Shown here in pieces: positions 38,489 to 49,621 of a stretch of 64,000 nucleotides of DNA. The position numbers and the translations under genes were made by a program. Below the pieces are notes generated by a model. That model was given only the letters and a program-made list of their open reading frames with translations, made no database searches and was not told where the DNA came from. Source of the stretch: Sporolactobacillus sp. CQH2019 (GTDB lineage: Bacteria; Bacillota; Bacilli; Bacillales; Sporolactobacillaceae); assembly GCF_028765345.1 (NCBI RefSeq), contig NZ_JARAJZ010000010.1, positions 62,001 through 126,000 of the forward strand, written 5' to 3'. Numbering within the stretch: position 1 is the first letter of the stretch; each line of letters starts with the position of its first letter.

Positions 38489-38785
38489 CTATCGCCGGCC
38501 ATCATTGCATCTTATGCTGGATACTTTGCCTCTCTCAGGAGTCCAAATTCCTTCGATCTCAGTGCCCCAGGCGGTCTCAGCAGCTTTTTCATAGGCTGCG
38601 CGAGGCATATTATTTGAGGAATCAACGCTCAATATTTTACCGTTTCCGTTTGCCTCAATATCAAATAAACGTGGATTAACAATAACGTTTGCAGTTCCCT
38701 TTTTACATTTATATGAACTTCAGAAACTTGCATGGTTAAGTTCAGCTTATCTGATTCCTGAGTTATTGCTGGAGCTGATGACAAT
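38489..38785 (-). pseudogene. Degraded gene for a possible secreted protein
   Basis: Read leftward, frames join to give TQESDKLNLTMQVSEVHINV, a frame break, then VIVNPRLFDIEANGNGKILS and ETAWGTEIEGIWTPERGKVS to a TAG at 38491-38489. A hydrophobic stretch upstream (FNMFIISIVISSSNN, other frame) resembles a signal peptide. Only the composite looks like a protein. At least two indels are needed, so it is probably dead. The family was not named. Nothing else in 38228-39265 is supported. Confidence 0.4.
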
Positions 38786-39265
38786 GGAGATAATGAACAT
38801 ATTAAAGAGAAGGAGTTTGCTGCACAATCCAGTAAACATTCTATCCTTCTTACTTCCCGTTTTATTACATACCCCGTGCCCCGTATTCGTACGTATGGAA
38901 ACGTCGGATTTCAGCTGTTTCAATTTTTTTCGTAAAAGCGATACATGGTTTTCTACTCTTATGATAAGCTCCCTGCCCTTAGCGTTGAATATTTATCATC
39001 AAGATCCGTTGAGTATAATAGAATAATGAGCCATATCGCGCTGGAGCAATAAACCCAATCGAAGATTTTCAATTCACTCATATTTTGATAAAATGATCAT
39101 GTTCGATGGGGATATCTCCGGTGGACTGCAGACTTGTGCGGCCCGTGTGTGAAACTATTTTCAAAATCGCGGCAATACTAATATGGTTCGACAGAGTCGA
39201 TAAAGAGGAATGATCCCTGTACCCATTTTGGCATAACGATACCACAGTACAAAGAGGAGTTCCAT

Positions 39266-39604
39266 TTGGAGGCAAAATCAAAACTCATCCTCATAAAGCT
39301 TTTACACACGGCAATATGGCTGTTTTATGTTTTTATCATACTATATACTCTCTATGCGGCAATCATCGATAGAATTGATTCCTATTTTTTAATTGCCGTT
39401 TGCTTGGTCCTGATTGAGGGCGTAATTTTACTTATAAATGGCTGGCGCTGTCCCCTCACCCGGATCGGAGAACAGTATAGTAAAGACATTTCGGCCGGCT
39501 TTGATATTTTTCTTCCCCGATGGTTGGCGAAGCACAACAAAACAATCTTTACGATCATATTCTCTGCCAGCATAATCCTTGCTGTATATAGAATTTTGAC
39601 TTGA
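39266..39604 (+). CDS. Small membrane protein, possibly DUF2784-like
   Basis: 112 residues from TTG 39266, with AGAGGAG 7 bases upstream. Three hydrophobic segments lie at about 8-32, 38-57 and 88-110. Between them is WRCPLTRIGEQY, a Trp-Arg-Cys-Pro-Leu-Thr block like the WpCPLT signature of DUF2784 membrane proteins, then a conserved-looking FDIFLPRWLAKHNK. The function is unknown. It is followed 45 bases later by a candidate CxxC microprotein and a shared terminator. Confidence 0.65.
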   Translation: MEAKSKLILIKLLHTAIWLFYVFIILYTLYAAIIDRIDSYFLIAVCLVLIEGVILLINGWRCPLTRIGEQYSKDISAGFDIFLPRWLAKHNKTIFTIIFSASIILAVYRILT

Positions 39605-39649
39605 TGTTTATGATTTGCTTTTTTCTGTTTTCGTTTAGGGGCAATTCTT

Positions 39650-39769
39650 TTGTACTGCAAAGGATGCGGCAGGGAACAGTTCTTTTGTCGCACCTATTCC
39701 GTAAGGTGCAAAGCATGTTTAAAAAATGCGGGCCAATCTATTCAACAATCAGGCTGTTCTATGGAGTAA
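39650..39769 (+). CDS. Candidate CxxC microprotein, 39 residues
   Basis: A frame from TTG 39650 (AGGGGC 7 bases upstream) encodes YCKGCGREQFFCRTYSVRC followed by KACLKNAGQ, with CxxC pairs spaced like a one-zinc ribbon: C-x2-C then C, then C-x2-C. The TAA at 39767 is immediately followed by a strong terminator, as expected for the end of a transcript begun at 39266 or earlier. A zinc-binding microprotein is the natural reading. Alternatively it is the tail of a larger lost gene, because the frame is open to 39614. Confidence 0.45.
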   Translation: MYCKGCGREQFFCRTYSVRCKACLKNAGQSIQQSGCSME

Positions 39770-39772
39770 CGA

Positions 39773-39815
39773 AAAAATCCGATTTTCCGCATTAAATTAA
39801 GAAAATCGGATTTTT
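39773..39815. terminator. Strong bidirectional terminator
   Basis: AAAAATCCGATTTTC (39773-39787) and GAAAATCGGATTTTT (39801-39815) pair perfectly over 15 bases. It ends the 39266-39769 transcript and isolates the following rph gene. Confidence 0.85.
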
Positions 39816-40017
39816 ATTTGGGAATTTGCTTTAATGTTGTAAATTTCTTATTTGTTGATTCTGTGAGCTTATTCAGCAAACTGTTTCAGCTCGCTTATTA
39901 TTTGCTTATCCAAGGAAACCCTATCAATCGGAGTGTATTTTTAATGCCTACACCCCTCCATTTTAATTATAACATGTAAAAAATCAAAATGGCAGACTGT
40001 TTGTTCTTATTTGTCAA

Positions 40018-40026
40018 TGCTATAAT
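40018..40026 (+). promoter_or_regulatory. Extended -10 promoter of rph
   Basis: TGCTATAAT is a perfect extended -10 (TGnTATAAT); the -35 region is weak. It predicts a start near 40033 and a leader of about 65 bases that holds the hairpin GCCCGC/GCGGG and a 10-codon frame at 40062. Confidence 0.5.
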
Positions 40027-40041
40027 GCAATAGCCCGCTGA

Positions 40042-42714
<2,673 letters not shown>

Positions 42715-43033
42715 TAAGGAAGATGCTTCCATTTTACCTGAGAGTTAAATAGAAAGATTAAGAAGGCGGCCCGATCAGGGTAGCTTTCTTAGAAGGAGAA
42801 CATTTTTTGCATGGGGAGATGCAGAATGCGCAAGATCAAAAAGAAGGAGACAGTCAACCACATAAAAATTTGCCTGGGCGAATGAGCAGAGCTATAAAAT
42901 TCGATAAGACATAGACAGAAGCGACATTGTGATCCGCTTATGTTTTATATAATGGGTATCCCCTCAACTCATGTATCCAGTCAGGCTGCGGCGTGAAAGC
43001 GCCGTCTGTTCCTCTGAACTTTCATGCGAACGT
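42715..43033. other. Intergenic region between rph and the repeat array
   Basis: A 24-codon frame at 42811-42885 (MGRCRMRKIKKKETVNHI and a short tail) has AGAAGGAGAA about 11 bases before it. It could be a small basic peptide but has no other support. Nothing else is seen. Confidence 0.35.
42720..42738 (+). terminator. Weak hairpin after rph
   Basis: GGAAG-ATG-CTTCC followed by ATTTTACC lies immediately after the rph stop. The stem is only five pairs, so termination efficiency is doubtful. Confidence 0.35.
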
Positions 43034-43755
43034 TTTGGAGCGATACTTTGCCAAAACAGGGCGAATAGCGGCCATATTGGGGCGATAGTCCGCTGCTTTA
43101 GGGCGATTCATTCTTTTTTCAGGGCGATACACTCCTGGCAGGGCGATACTTTGCCGGAACAGGGCGAATGGCGATCATATTGGGGCGATAGTCCGCTGCT
43201 TTAGGGTGATTCATTCTTTTTTCGGGGCGATAAACTCTTGACGGGGCGATACTTTGCCGGAACAGGGCGAATGGCGGCCATATTGGGGCGATAGTCCGCT
43301 GCTTTAGGGTGATTCATTCTTTTTTCAGGGCGATAAACTCCTGACGGGGCGATACTCCTTCGGAACAGGGCGAATGGCGACCATATTGGGGCAGTAGTCC
43401 GCTGCTTTAGGGCGATAAACTTATAACAGGGCGATACTCCGCCGGAACAGGGCGAATAGCGGCCATATTGGGGCGATAGTCCGCTGCTTTAGGGCGATTC
43501 ATTCTTTTTTCAGGGCGATAAACTCCTGAGGGGGCGATACTCCGCCGGAACAGGGCGAATAGCGGCCATATTGGGGCGATAGTCCGCTGCTTTAGAGCGA
43601 TTCATTCTTTTTTCAGGGCGATAAACTTATAACAGGGCGATACTCCGCCGGAACAGGGCGAATGGCGACCATCTTAGGGCGATAGTCCGTTGCTTTAGGG
43701 CGATACATTCTTTTTTCGGGGCGATAAACTCCTGACAGGGCGATACTGCCGGCGG
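43034..43755 (+). repeat. Higher-order tandem repeat, 103-bp unit
   Basis: Seven copies of a 103-base unit lie head to tail. The marker ACAGGGCGAAT starts at 43056, 43159, 43262, 43365, 43447, 43550 and 43653, giving spacings of 103, 103, 103, 82, 103 and 103. The short copy has lost one 21-base subunit. Each unit is itself five roughly 20-21-base subrepeats, each carrying GGGCGAT or a variant. 103 is not a multiple of three, so it is not a coding repeat. Units differ at scattered positions, and the array is followed by a few degenerate ATCG-rich segments to about 43910. Function is unknown. Confidence 0.9.
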
Positions 43756-43981
43756 CCCGGCTGTATGGATTGGATTTCAGTTTCCTATCGGCCGTCGACG
43801 GTGTTTAATCGATCATCAGCAGGTACACCCGATTTATCAGCCAGGACAGAAATTTATCGACTATCGCAGAAGTTTAGTAATCGCGGAAACGTTCCGCCTT
43901 TCAAGAGATAGTTTCAGGAAGAGTCGATTAATAATTGACGGCAGGCACAGCAGGACACTCATATTTTATATTAAATGAAGG

Positions 43982-44024
43982 AGGGGCTGCCCGACAGCAG
44001 AACGATACTTTCGGATCAGCCCCT
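43982..44024 (-). terminator. Possible terminator of the hydrolase gene
   Basis: AGGGGCTG (43982-43989) and CAGCCCCT (44017-44024) form a perfect 8-base stem around a 27-base loop, just after the leftward hydrolase stop. The following T-richness is poor. Confidence 0.4.
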
Positions 44025-44055
44025 GTAAGAAGTTTATTTTTTTAATAGCTATCCA

Positions 44056-44868
44056 TTAATCTACAAATTTGCTCAGAACATTGACAAACAGTTCCGGTTC
44101 CTCTCTAAAAAGAGCATGTCCGCATTTGGGGAAAGCAAAGGTCTCGGCACTATTAATGGATTCCTTCAGAAATTGACTGTTATCCGCATTATAGAGGCAG
44201 CTCTCTGCCCCATAGGTGATCAATGTCGGCACCGTTATTTTCGGAAGCACATCCCTATAATCCTTGGAAGTCATGGATATCCACATCCGTACCATGACAT
44301 TGGGAGAATTTTTATAGGCCTCCTCTAAACACCAGGTATAGTCTTCCTGATCCCTGACGCCCGACTTTGCAAAAATGGCCCGAATAAAACCGTCTGAAAA
44401 GGCATGCCAATTTTCATTCATGGCTACCAAAACATTAAAATTATCTTCCGTGCTGTATTTTCCATACAAACCTTTCGTCCATTTATCGTCTGTAATCAAC
44501 TTAGGCGACATATCGATAAAAACAATCTTATCCAGCTTATTACAGTCAAATTGTTTAATATAGTCAAAAATAATATGCGTTCCCATTGACCAGCCGACAA
44601 GTGTAACATTATTTAAATTAAGATAGTCTAAAAGGTTTTTTAGATCCTGAGAATATCTGTCAATTGTGTAGCCGTCGTCAGGAACTTCAGATCGTCCATG
44701 ACCTCTTAAATCATACGTAATGATCCTGTACTTTTTCTTTAGTTCCGGCGTAACTTTGTTAAAGTGCTCATGATGACAGGACCAGCCATGTATTAATACG
44801 ATCGGCTTTCCTGTTCCTTCATCGGTGTAGAAAATCTTGGCATTGTCATCGGTTAAAAAATAACTCAT
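44056..44868 (-). CDS. Alpha/beta-fold hydrolase
   Basis: About 270 residues from ATG 44868, which has AAAGGTGG 8 bases upstream; an ATG at 44928 is in frame but lies in AT-rich DNA without a binding site. Oxyanion-hole HGWS follows IVLIHGWS, the nucleophile is Ser94 in GWSMG, and the catalytic His is about 251 in CGHALF. The acid is probably in the TYGAES strand. It is similar in length and motifs to chloroperoxidase/esterase-type hydrolases. The substrate is unknown. A perfect cre site lies about 200 bases upstream, so carbon control is possible, and a LysR gene lies upstream in the same orientation. Confidence 0.85.
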   Translation of the reverse strand: MSYFLTDDNAKIFYTDEGTGKPIVLIHGWSCHHEHFNKVTPELKKKYRIITYDLRGHGRSEVPDDGYTIDRYSQDLKNLLDYLNLNNVTLVGWSMGTHIIFDYIKQFDCNKLDKIVFIDMSPKLITDDKWTKGLYGKYSTEDNFNVLVAMNENWHAFSDGFIRAIFAKSGVRDQEDYTWCLEEAYKNSPNVMVRMWISMTSKDYRDVLPKITVPTLITYGAESCLYNADNSQFLKESINSAETFAFPKCGHALFREEPELFVNVLSKFVD

Positions 44869-45067
44869 ATAAAAAACCACCTTTGTCATAAATGATTGAT
44901 CATGAATGTTGCATAAAAATATGGACAAACTGTTTATAAGCGAATGTTATTTCCCGGCAGAATTTATTTTACAGCCTTTACAATCTGCCCATATTGTTAT
45001 TTTTTTCACAATAAAGAGCAGTATTTTCTCCTTTCCGATGATTTTGCCAACAGTCATCAGCTCATCA

Positions 45068-45081
45068 TGTAAACGTTTACA
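45068..45081. promoter_or_regulatory. Perfect cre-like palindrome
   Basis: TGTAAACGTTTACA is a perfect 14-base palindrome matching the CcpA/LacI-family operator consensus. It lies between the lysR gene and the hydrolase gene. It could repress the hydrolase when preferred sugars are present. Confidence 0.6.
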
Positions 45082-45138
45082 AATTGAGTGTAATCTTAGT
45101 TAGATATTAAGGCAAATACATAAAATTCATACATAAAA

Positions 45139-46035
45139 TTACCTTTTGTTATAAAACTCTTTTTCCACAAAACGGATGAATGCTCTCATGGCATAAGTCA
45201 CATAGTGTCCCTTTTTCAGGATCATTATCACCTTCCATTTAAAAATCGGATCATCAATAATCACTTCTTTAATCGAAGGAATAGAGGCTTTGAATTCTTT
45301 AAGAATAGGCCGAGGCAGGATAGAAATTCCCTGATTATACGAAACCATTCGAACGATTAAATCCCATTGCGAAGTCTGAAAATCTACATTGGCCTCGAAT
45401 CCCGCTTTGCGGCAGGCGTAAAGAATATGATGATGAAGCATATAACTATCATCCAAAAGGATAAATCTCTCATTTTTTAAGTCTTTTGTATTAATTTTTT
45501 GTCTGCAGGCAAGAGGGTGATCTTTATTCACGAGTAGAACACTCAGATCATGCGTGACTGGATAAACGTCGACTCTTTTCTCATCAACCGGCATGATAAC
45601 AAATCCAATATCAATGAGTCCATTCAGAATCTTTTCCTGAACTTCCTCAGCTCCAGCTTCTACAACGTTCAATTTAATATCCGGGAACATACTTTGAAAT
45701 CCGGAAATCACTTTGGGAAAATAGACGGTGCTGATTACTGGAGGTATTCCTACCGCGACGTTGCCCTTTTTTAGATTAATGGTATCTTCGATCGACTTTG
45801 ACAGATTTTCAACAGATTCCAATATCTTGCAAGATTCTTCAACGATGCTCTTGCCGATATCTGTAAGCTCGGGATTCCTTCTCGAATGAATGAAAATGGG
45901 AACGCCGAGTTCTATCTCAAGATTTTTAATCATTTTACTTAAAGCAGGTTGTGAAACATGTAACTTTTGGGCAGCAACAGTATAACTTTTTTCTTTTGCA
46001 ATTTGAGTTAAGTACATCAATTGCCGAATTTCCAT
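45139..46035 (-). CDS. LysR-family transcriptional regulator
   Basis: About 299 residues from ATG 46035, preceded by GGAGGGG at 5-base spacing. The N-terminal LysR helix-turn-helix reads KSYTVAAQKLHVSQPALSKM and the C-terminal part is a periplasmic-binding-like effector domain (VAVGIPPVISTVYFPKVISG). It resembles the CynR/CatM-type group by length. It is transcribed toward the alpha/beta hydrolase gene and is its most likely neighbour target, but the effector is unknown. Confidence 0.9.
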   Translation of the reverse strand: MEIRQLMYLTQIAKEKSYTVAAQKLHVSQPALSKMIKNLEIELGVPIFIHSRRNPELTDIGKSIVEESCKILESVENLSKSIEDTINLKKGNVAVGIPPVISTVYFPKVISGFQSMFPDIKLNVVEAGAEEVQEKILNGLIDIGFVIMPVDEKRVDVYPVTHDLSVLLVNKDHPLACRQKINTKDLKNERFILLDDSYMLHHHILYACRKAGFEANVDFQTSQWDLIVRMVSYNQGISILPRPILKEFKASIPSIKEVIIDDPIFKWKVIMILKKGHYVTYAMRAFIRFVEKEFYNKR

Positions 46036-46799
46036 CTTGACCCCTCCATTCATTGATAAATATTAATCTTAAGCACTCGACTTTTTGCAGAGTAAAAATT
46101 TTGAAGAATTTCTTCATCGGCATCTGCGAATGGAAGGCTAGACGAGATAAAAGACACTTCATTTTTTGCATGTGCCGCAACGCACTTCCAAATAAGATGA
46201 GGCCTTCTTTGGATAATAGAGAATAATCTCCAAAAGGAGTCGACAAGACCGGTGAATTTACGGCCAATGTCTGTCGTGATGCCGTGAGACACTTGATCCA
46301 ATAAAGAACCGTTTCGATCCTCCGATTGTTTCATCGTATACTCTGCCGAATTCGGATTCTTGCCGTTAATCTTTTTAGGAAGATCATGAAGCGGGAATTG
46401 AATTCTGCCAGCGCCGGGAGCACATCATCTTCGTTATACCTAACTTATTTGATCTTACAACCGGGCACAAAAAAACAATGTGTTCTCTTGCACAGCTTCA
46501 TGCCTGAAACAGCGGATTCAATTTCCAGTTTTCAGGTCTCCTGAAGACGGGCGTATAAATACTCCAATTTTGGGCTTCCTTCGGCTTCACGGCGCCTGCA
46601 GCTTTCCCCCGCTGGGTATGCTGAGCCGCCCATCACCGTGAGCTTAAATTTGGGTGCGGAGCTTTCTTTAAAAATTTGCTGAGAGGATGGATAAAGTTAT
46701 AAAATCAGATCAGGACTTCTGTCTAATGTTTGGATTATCTTGCCTGCCGAACTGCCGGCACAGCAATGTTTGTCATAAAAGTCAATGGAGGTAAACAGT
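46036..46799. other. Intergenic region without supported gene
   Basis: A leftward frame at 46050-46334 and shorter ones lack binding sites and recognisable motifs. A GC-rich segment near 46560-46650 (GGGCTTCCTTCGGCTTCACG) is hairpin-prone but I see no known RNA class. Confidence 0.4.
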
Positions 46800-47183
46800 A
46801 TGAAAATCATTGTTACCAGTATTTTCGTCGAAAATCAGGACAAGGCACTGGCGTTTTATTCGGAAAAGCTGGGGTTTGTAAAAAAGGAAGACATTCCCGC
46901 CGGAGAATATCGGTGGATCACGGTTGTTCCGTCCGATGATCAGGACGGCACCGAGCTTGTACTTGAACCGAATGACCATCCTGCCGCAAAGGAATATCAG
47001 AAAAGGATATTTGCCGACGGCATCCCGGCAACAATGTTCGGCGTTGCGGATGTCCGCAGGGAATACAAACGATTAATGGAAAAAGGCGTGAAGTTTACGA
47101 TGGAGCCGACGGAAATGGGTGAAGTCACACTGGCTGTTTTTGACGATACATGCGGCAACCTTATTCAGATCGTGCAGAAGTAA
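46800..47183 (+). CDS. VOC-family (glyoxalase/bleomycin-resistance fold) protein
   Basis: About 127 residues from ATG 46800 with GGAGG upstream. The two beta-alpha-beta-beta-beta modules are visible: IIVTSIFVENQDKALAFYSE, then an RWITVVP strand and EYKRLMEKGVKFTMEPTEMG and FDDTCGNLIQIVQ. The EPTEMG glutamate and the C-terminal GNLIQIVQ strand fit metal-dependent VOC enzymes, but substrate cannot be told. Members include lyases, dioxygenases and resistance proteins. It is monocistronic. Confidence 0.9.
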   Translation: MKIIVTSIFVENQDKALAFYSEKLGFVKKEDIPAGEYRWITVVPSDDQDGTELVLEPNDHPAAKEYQKRIFADGIPATMFGVADVRREYKRLMEKGVKFTMEPTEMGEVTLAVFDDTCGNLIQIVQK

Positions 47184-47547
47184 CGCCATGGCCGGTTCTA
47201 AACGACTTTGCCGGCAGTTTTCTGGCGAAGTGTTTTTTATCAAAAACTAAAATAACGTTCTTTATTGGCCCTGTCCGATTATTAGGATGGGGTTCTATAC
47301 CTCTTTAAGGCCTGAAAAGGTCTGTCAGTCAACAATAAAAATATAATATCGCGAACACGCCTAAACTAACGGACATTGAGGCTGCTCAATGATAGTTACT
47401 CATTGTAGAAAAAATCGACAGCAGTTATCAACAAAGCTTACTTTAAACTCCCTGAGAATAAGCAGATCAATGACTGCCCTTCCGGTTTGTTCTATATTCT
47501 GATTCAATAGATCGCGGAAGTGGATTGATCCGGCGTTCAGCTGTGAA
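47184..47547. other. Intergenic region, nothing recognised
   Basis: About 360 bases between converging genes. I see no RNA, terminator or small gene that can be supported. Confidence 0.4.
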
Positions 47548-48963
47548 TCAAGGAACGATTTCAAAAACAGTGCCTTGGTTAAAATCAGTCACTTTCATAG
47601 AACCATAAACCCCGAGGTAGAGTTTAGTCTGCTCCTGATTCGCTCCTAAACTCACGTAATAAGCCGGTTGGGGCCCAAAGTTATCATCAGTTTCAATCAC
47701 GCCAAAATCATTTAATTTACCATCTGTTCTGGCTCTGGTATAGGCTAGGACACCTCTAGCCGGAGATTGAGATTCCTGACTCCGGGCCAGATCGGTAAAC
47801 ACAAGGTTCCCCGATAAATCAGGAATTTCATTTCCTGTATATGGCTGGAGCCCTGTAAGTGCCGTCGCGCTGAACTTGTCAGGCCGGCGATCTTCATGAA
47901 AATAACTGGTTAAAGGCGAAAGACGCCGTGCGGAAGTTTTTACTGCTTCATCGTAGTAAGCAATTATTTTCTCATTCAAATGCGGGTCTGCAGAGCCATT
48001 TCTTAGTGTCGAAGTAGGAAAAGCCCCTTCCCATCCCCGCCAGCCAAAGTTAATCAATCCCTGCTGATCGGGTTCGGATTTTATTAAAAAAGCTTGAATG
48101 AGCTGAGCAATCGGTATCGGCTTATAATCAACGAAGGAGAAGATCGATTCGGTCAGGTCCTGTCCGACATTCGCCGCGTATTTAATATACTGTTTATAAT
48201 AGCTTTGAAATGAGATACCCGGTATATTGCGAACCCCTTTGGCCATGACCGACAGCATTTCCTGAATCGGTGCCGGAAGTTCATTGAAACGCGTCACTGC
48301 GGGCGGATTATCGATAAAAGTTTGCTTAACGACGTCAATTTCAATGATTTTACCAGCGATCTCCATATCAGCCTGGCTCAGATTAAAGGGATCATAGCCT
48401 GATCCGCCGTCTCCGGTTGTTAAAACAAGTTTTCCTGTTTCCGGTGAAAAGTTTAAACTATTGACGCCGTTATGATTTAAAAAGGGTCTTCTTAAATTAA
48501 GTAATGTCCGTCGTTTTTGGGATTGGCCGTTCGATTGTAGGGCCCATTCCTCGACGGTATCAATATGATCGTATTGACTTTCTCTGTTTATCCATTTTAG
48601 GTTTAAGGTTCCGGGATCGCGCGGGTCAGGCTTAAAGGGGTCTGAAAGAGCGCCCGGGCCCTGTGTTCCGGCTGCTGAATAATGAAGATAGAACAACCCG
48701 TTATAGTAAAATTGAGGATGGAATGCCAGCCCCAGCAGTCCCCGTTCATCATATCCGCCGCTGGAAGCTCCCAGTTTTAAGATTCGCGGGCGAATATCTA
48801 AAAAGGTTCTGATAACGCCATTTCCTATGCAGAAGATCTCCCCCGCCTGGGTGGCAATAAATAATCTTTCGATTGAATCGCCCGGAAGTCTTGTCGTTTT
48901 TAAAACAGTGGGCAGATTTATCTTACTGACAATCGGCCGCAAACCGACTTTAACTTTGATCAA
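47548..48963 (-). CDS. Soluble glucose/sorbosone dehydrogenase-like (PQQ-type beta-propeller) protein
   Basis: 471 residues. A six-bladed propeller family is indicated by RLFIATQAGEIFCIGNG, ERGLLGLAFHPQFYYNGLFY, NHNGVNSLNFSPETGKLVLT and TGDGGSGYDPFNLSQ. Such enzymes (GSDH/YliI-like) oxidise aldose sugars with PQQ and calcium. There is no clear signal peptide, although most family members are exported, so it may be cytoplasmic or have an upstream start that I do not see. No PQQ-synthesis gene is nearby. It stands alone. Confidence 0.85.
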   Translation of the reverse strand: MIKVKVGLRPIVSKINLPTVLKTTRLPGDSIERLFIATQAGEIFCIGNGVIRTFLDIRPRILKLGASSGGYDERGLLGLAFHPQFYYNGLFYLHYSAAGTQGPGALSDPFKPDPRDPGTLNLKWINRESQYDHIDTVEEWALQSNGQSQKRRTLLNLRRPFLNHNGVNSLNFSPETGKLVLTTGDGGSGYDPFNLSQADMEIAGKIIEIDVVKQTFIDNPPAVTRFNELPAPIQEMLSVMAKGVRNIPGISFQSYYKQYIKYAANVGQDLTESIFSFVDYKPIPIAQLIQAFLIKSEPDQQGLINFGWRGWEGAFPTSTLRNGSADPHLNEKIIAYYDEAVKTSARRLSPLTSYFHEDRRPDKFSATALTGLQPYTGNEIPDLSGNLVFTDLARSQESQSPARGVLAYTRARTDGKLNDFGVIETDDNFGPQPAYYVSLGANQEQTKLYLGVYGSMKVTDFNQGTVFEIVP

Positions 48964-49268
48964 CTCACGTTATCCTCCCTGCAGTGTTTTCTTAAAAGCA
49001 TATGATGGAAAGCATTCCGTTAGTATTCCATTGAAATCGGGTGATGCGAGTATTCGAAGGCGCTTTTGTTTCCTGTTATCTCATGCCGGTTCTTCAGCGG
49101 CTGCTCAGGCATTTCTTTTATAGAAAGGGCGGCATTACGGCCGGGGCAGTACCGCAGAGATTATATTCGGGGAAATGGCCGTCAAAACCTGTTATACAAA
49201 AATTAACCTAAAGGAGTTGGTTATTATAAAGGATAAGGACTCACTATTAAGGTGAAAGGGGGAGCGGG
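48964..49268. other. Intergenic region, nothing recognised
   Basis: About 300 bases upstream of the propeller gene. An AAAGGAGTTGG box at about 49212 is not followed by a long frame. Confidence 0.35.
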
Positions 49269-49403
49269 ATGAACATACGCTTACCAGGGCCAAACTATCG
49301 GCCTCTTCAAGCCCCGTTCCCGCGATTGGCGGAGAAACGATCTTACGCTTTTTCATACCCCCCTATCCCGCCGGTTTGCCGTCGCAGAATACACGATATC
49401 TGA
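49269..49403 (+). CDS. Possible Pro-rich small protein, 44 residues
   Basis: ATG 49269 follows AAGGGGGAG, a strong binding site. The peptide (MNIRLPGPNYRPLQ, then a YPPIPPVCRRR segment) is Pro- and Arg-rich. It resembles no family I know. The good start context is the only support, so it may be chance. Confidence 0.3.
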   Translation: MNIRLPGPNYRPLQAPFPRLAEKRSYAFSYPPIPPVCRRRIHDI

Positions 49404-49621
49404 TTTTTCCGATGAATAAAAGAATCTTGCGGCATAAAAATTCCCCTTCAGATGAACAGATTTTATGATTTCATCTGTCAACCCAGAGGGGGAACTTATC
49501 ACAGTTGGGCAATCAGCCGATGAGACAGACAGCCTCTGCAGCTTAGAAAATCTCCTGCTTCCTGTTTTGATTAAAAAGGAGCCATCCGCTTCCGCGTATA
49601 AAAGAGGATGATGCCCCCTTT

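Noticed and set aside
42720-42850. Riboswitch-like element after rph (contains CCTGAGAG)
   Set aside because: Only a short motif shared with several riboswitch classes; no conserved core or downstream target gene could be matched.
43034-43755. CRISPR array
   Set aside because: The whole 103-base unit repeats, including the supposed spacers, and no cas genes are nearby; it is a tandem repeat.
46050-46334. Leftward 94-codon frame upstream of lysR
   Set aside because: Overlaps the lysR start region, no binding site and no recognisable motif.
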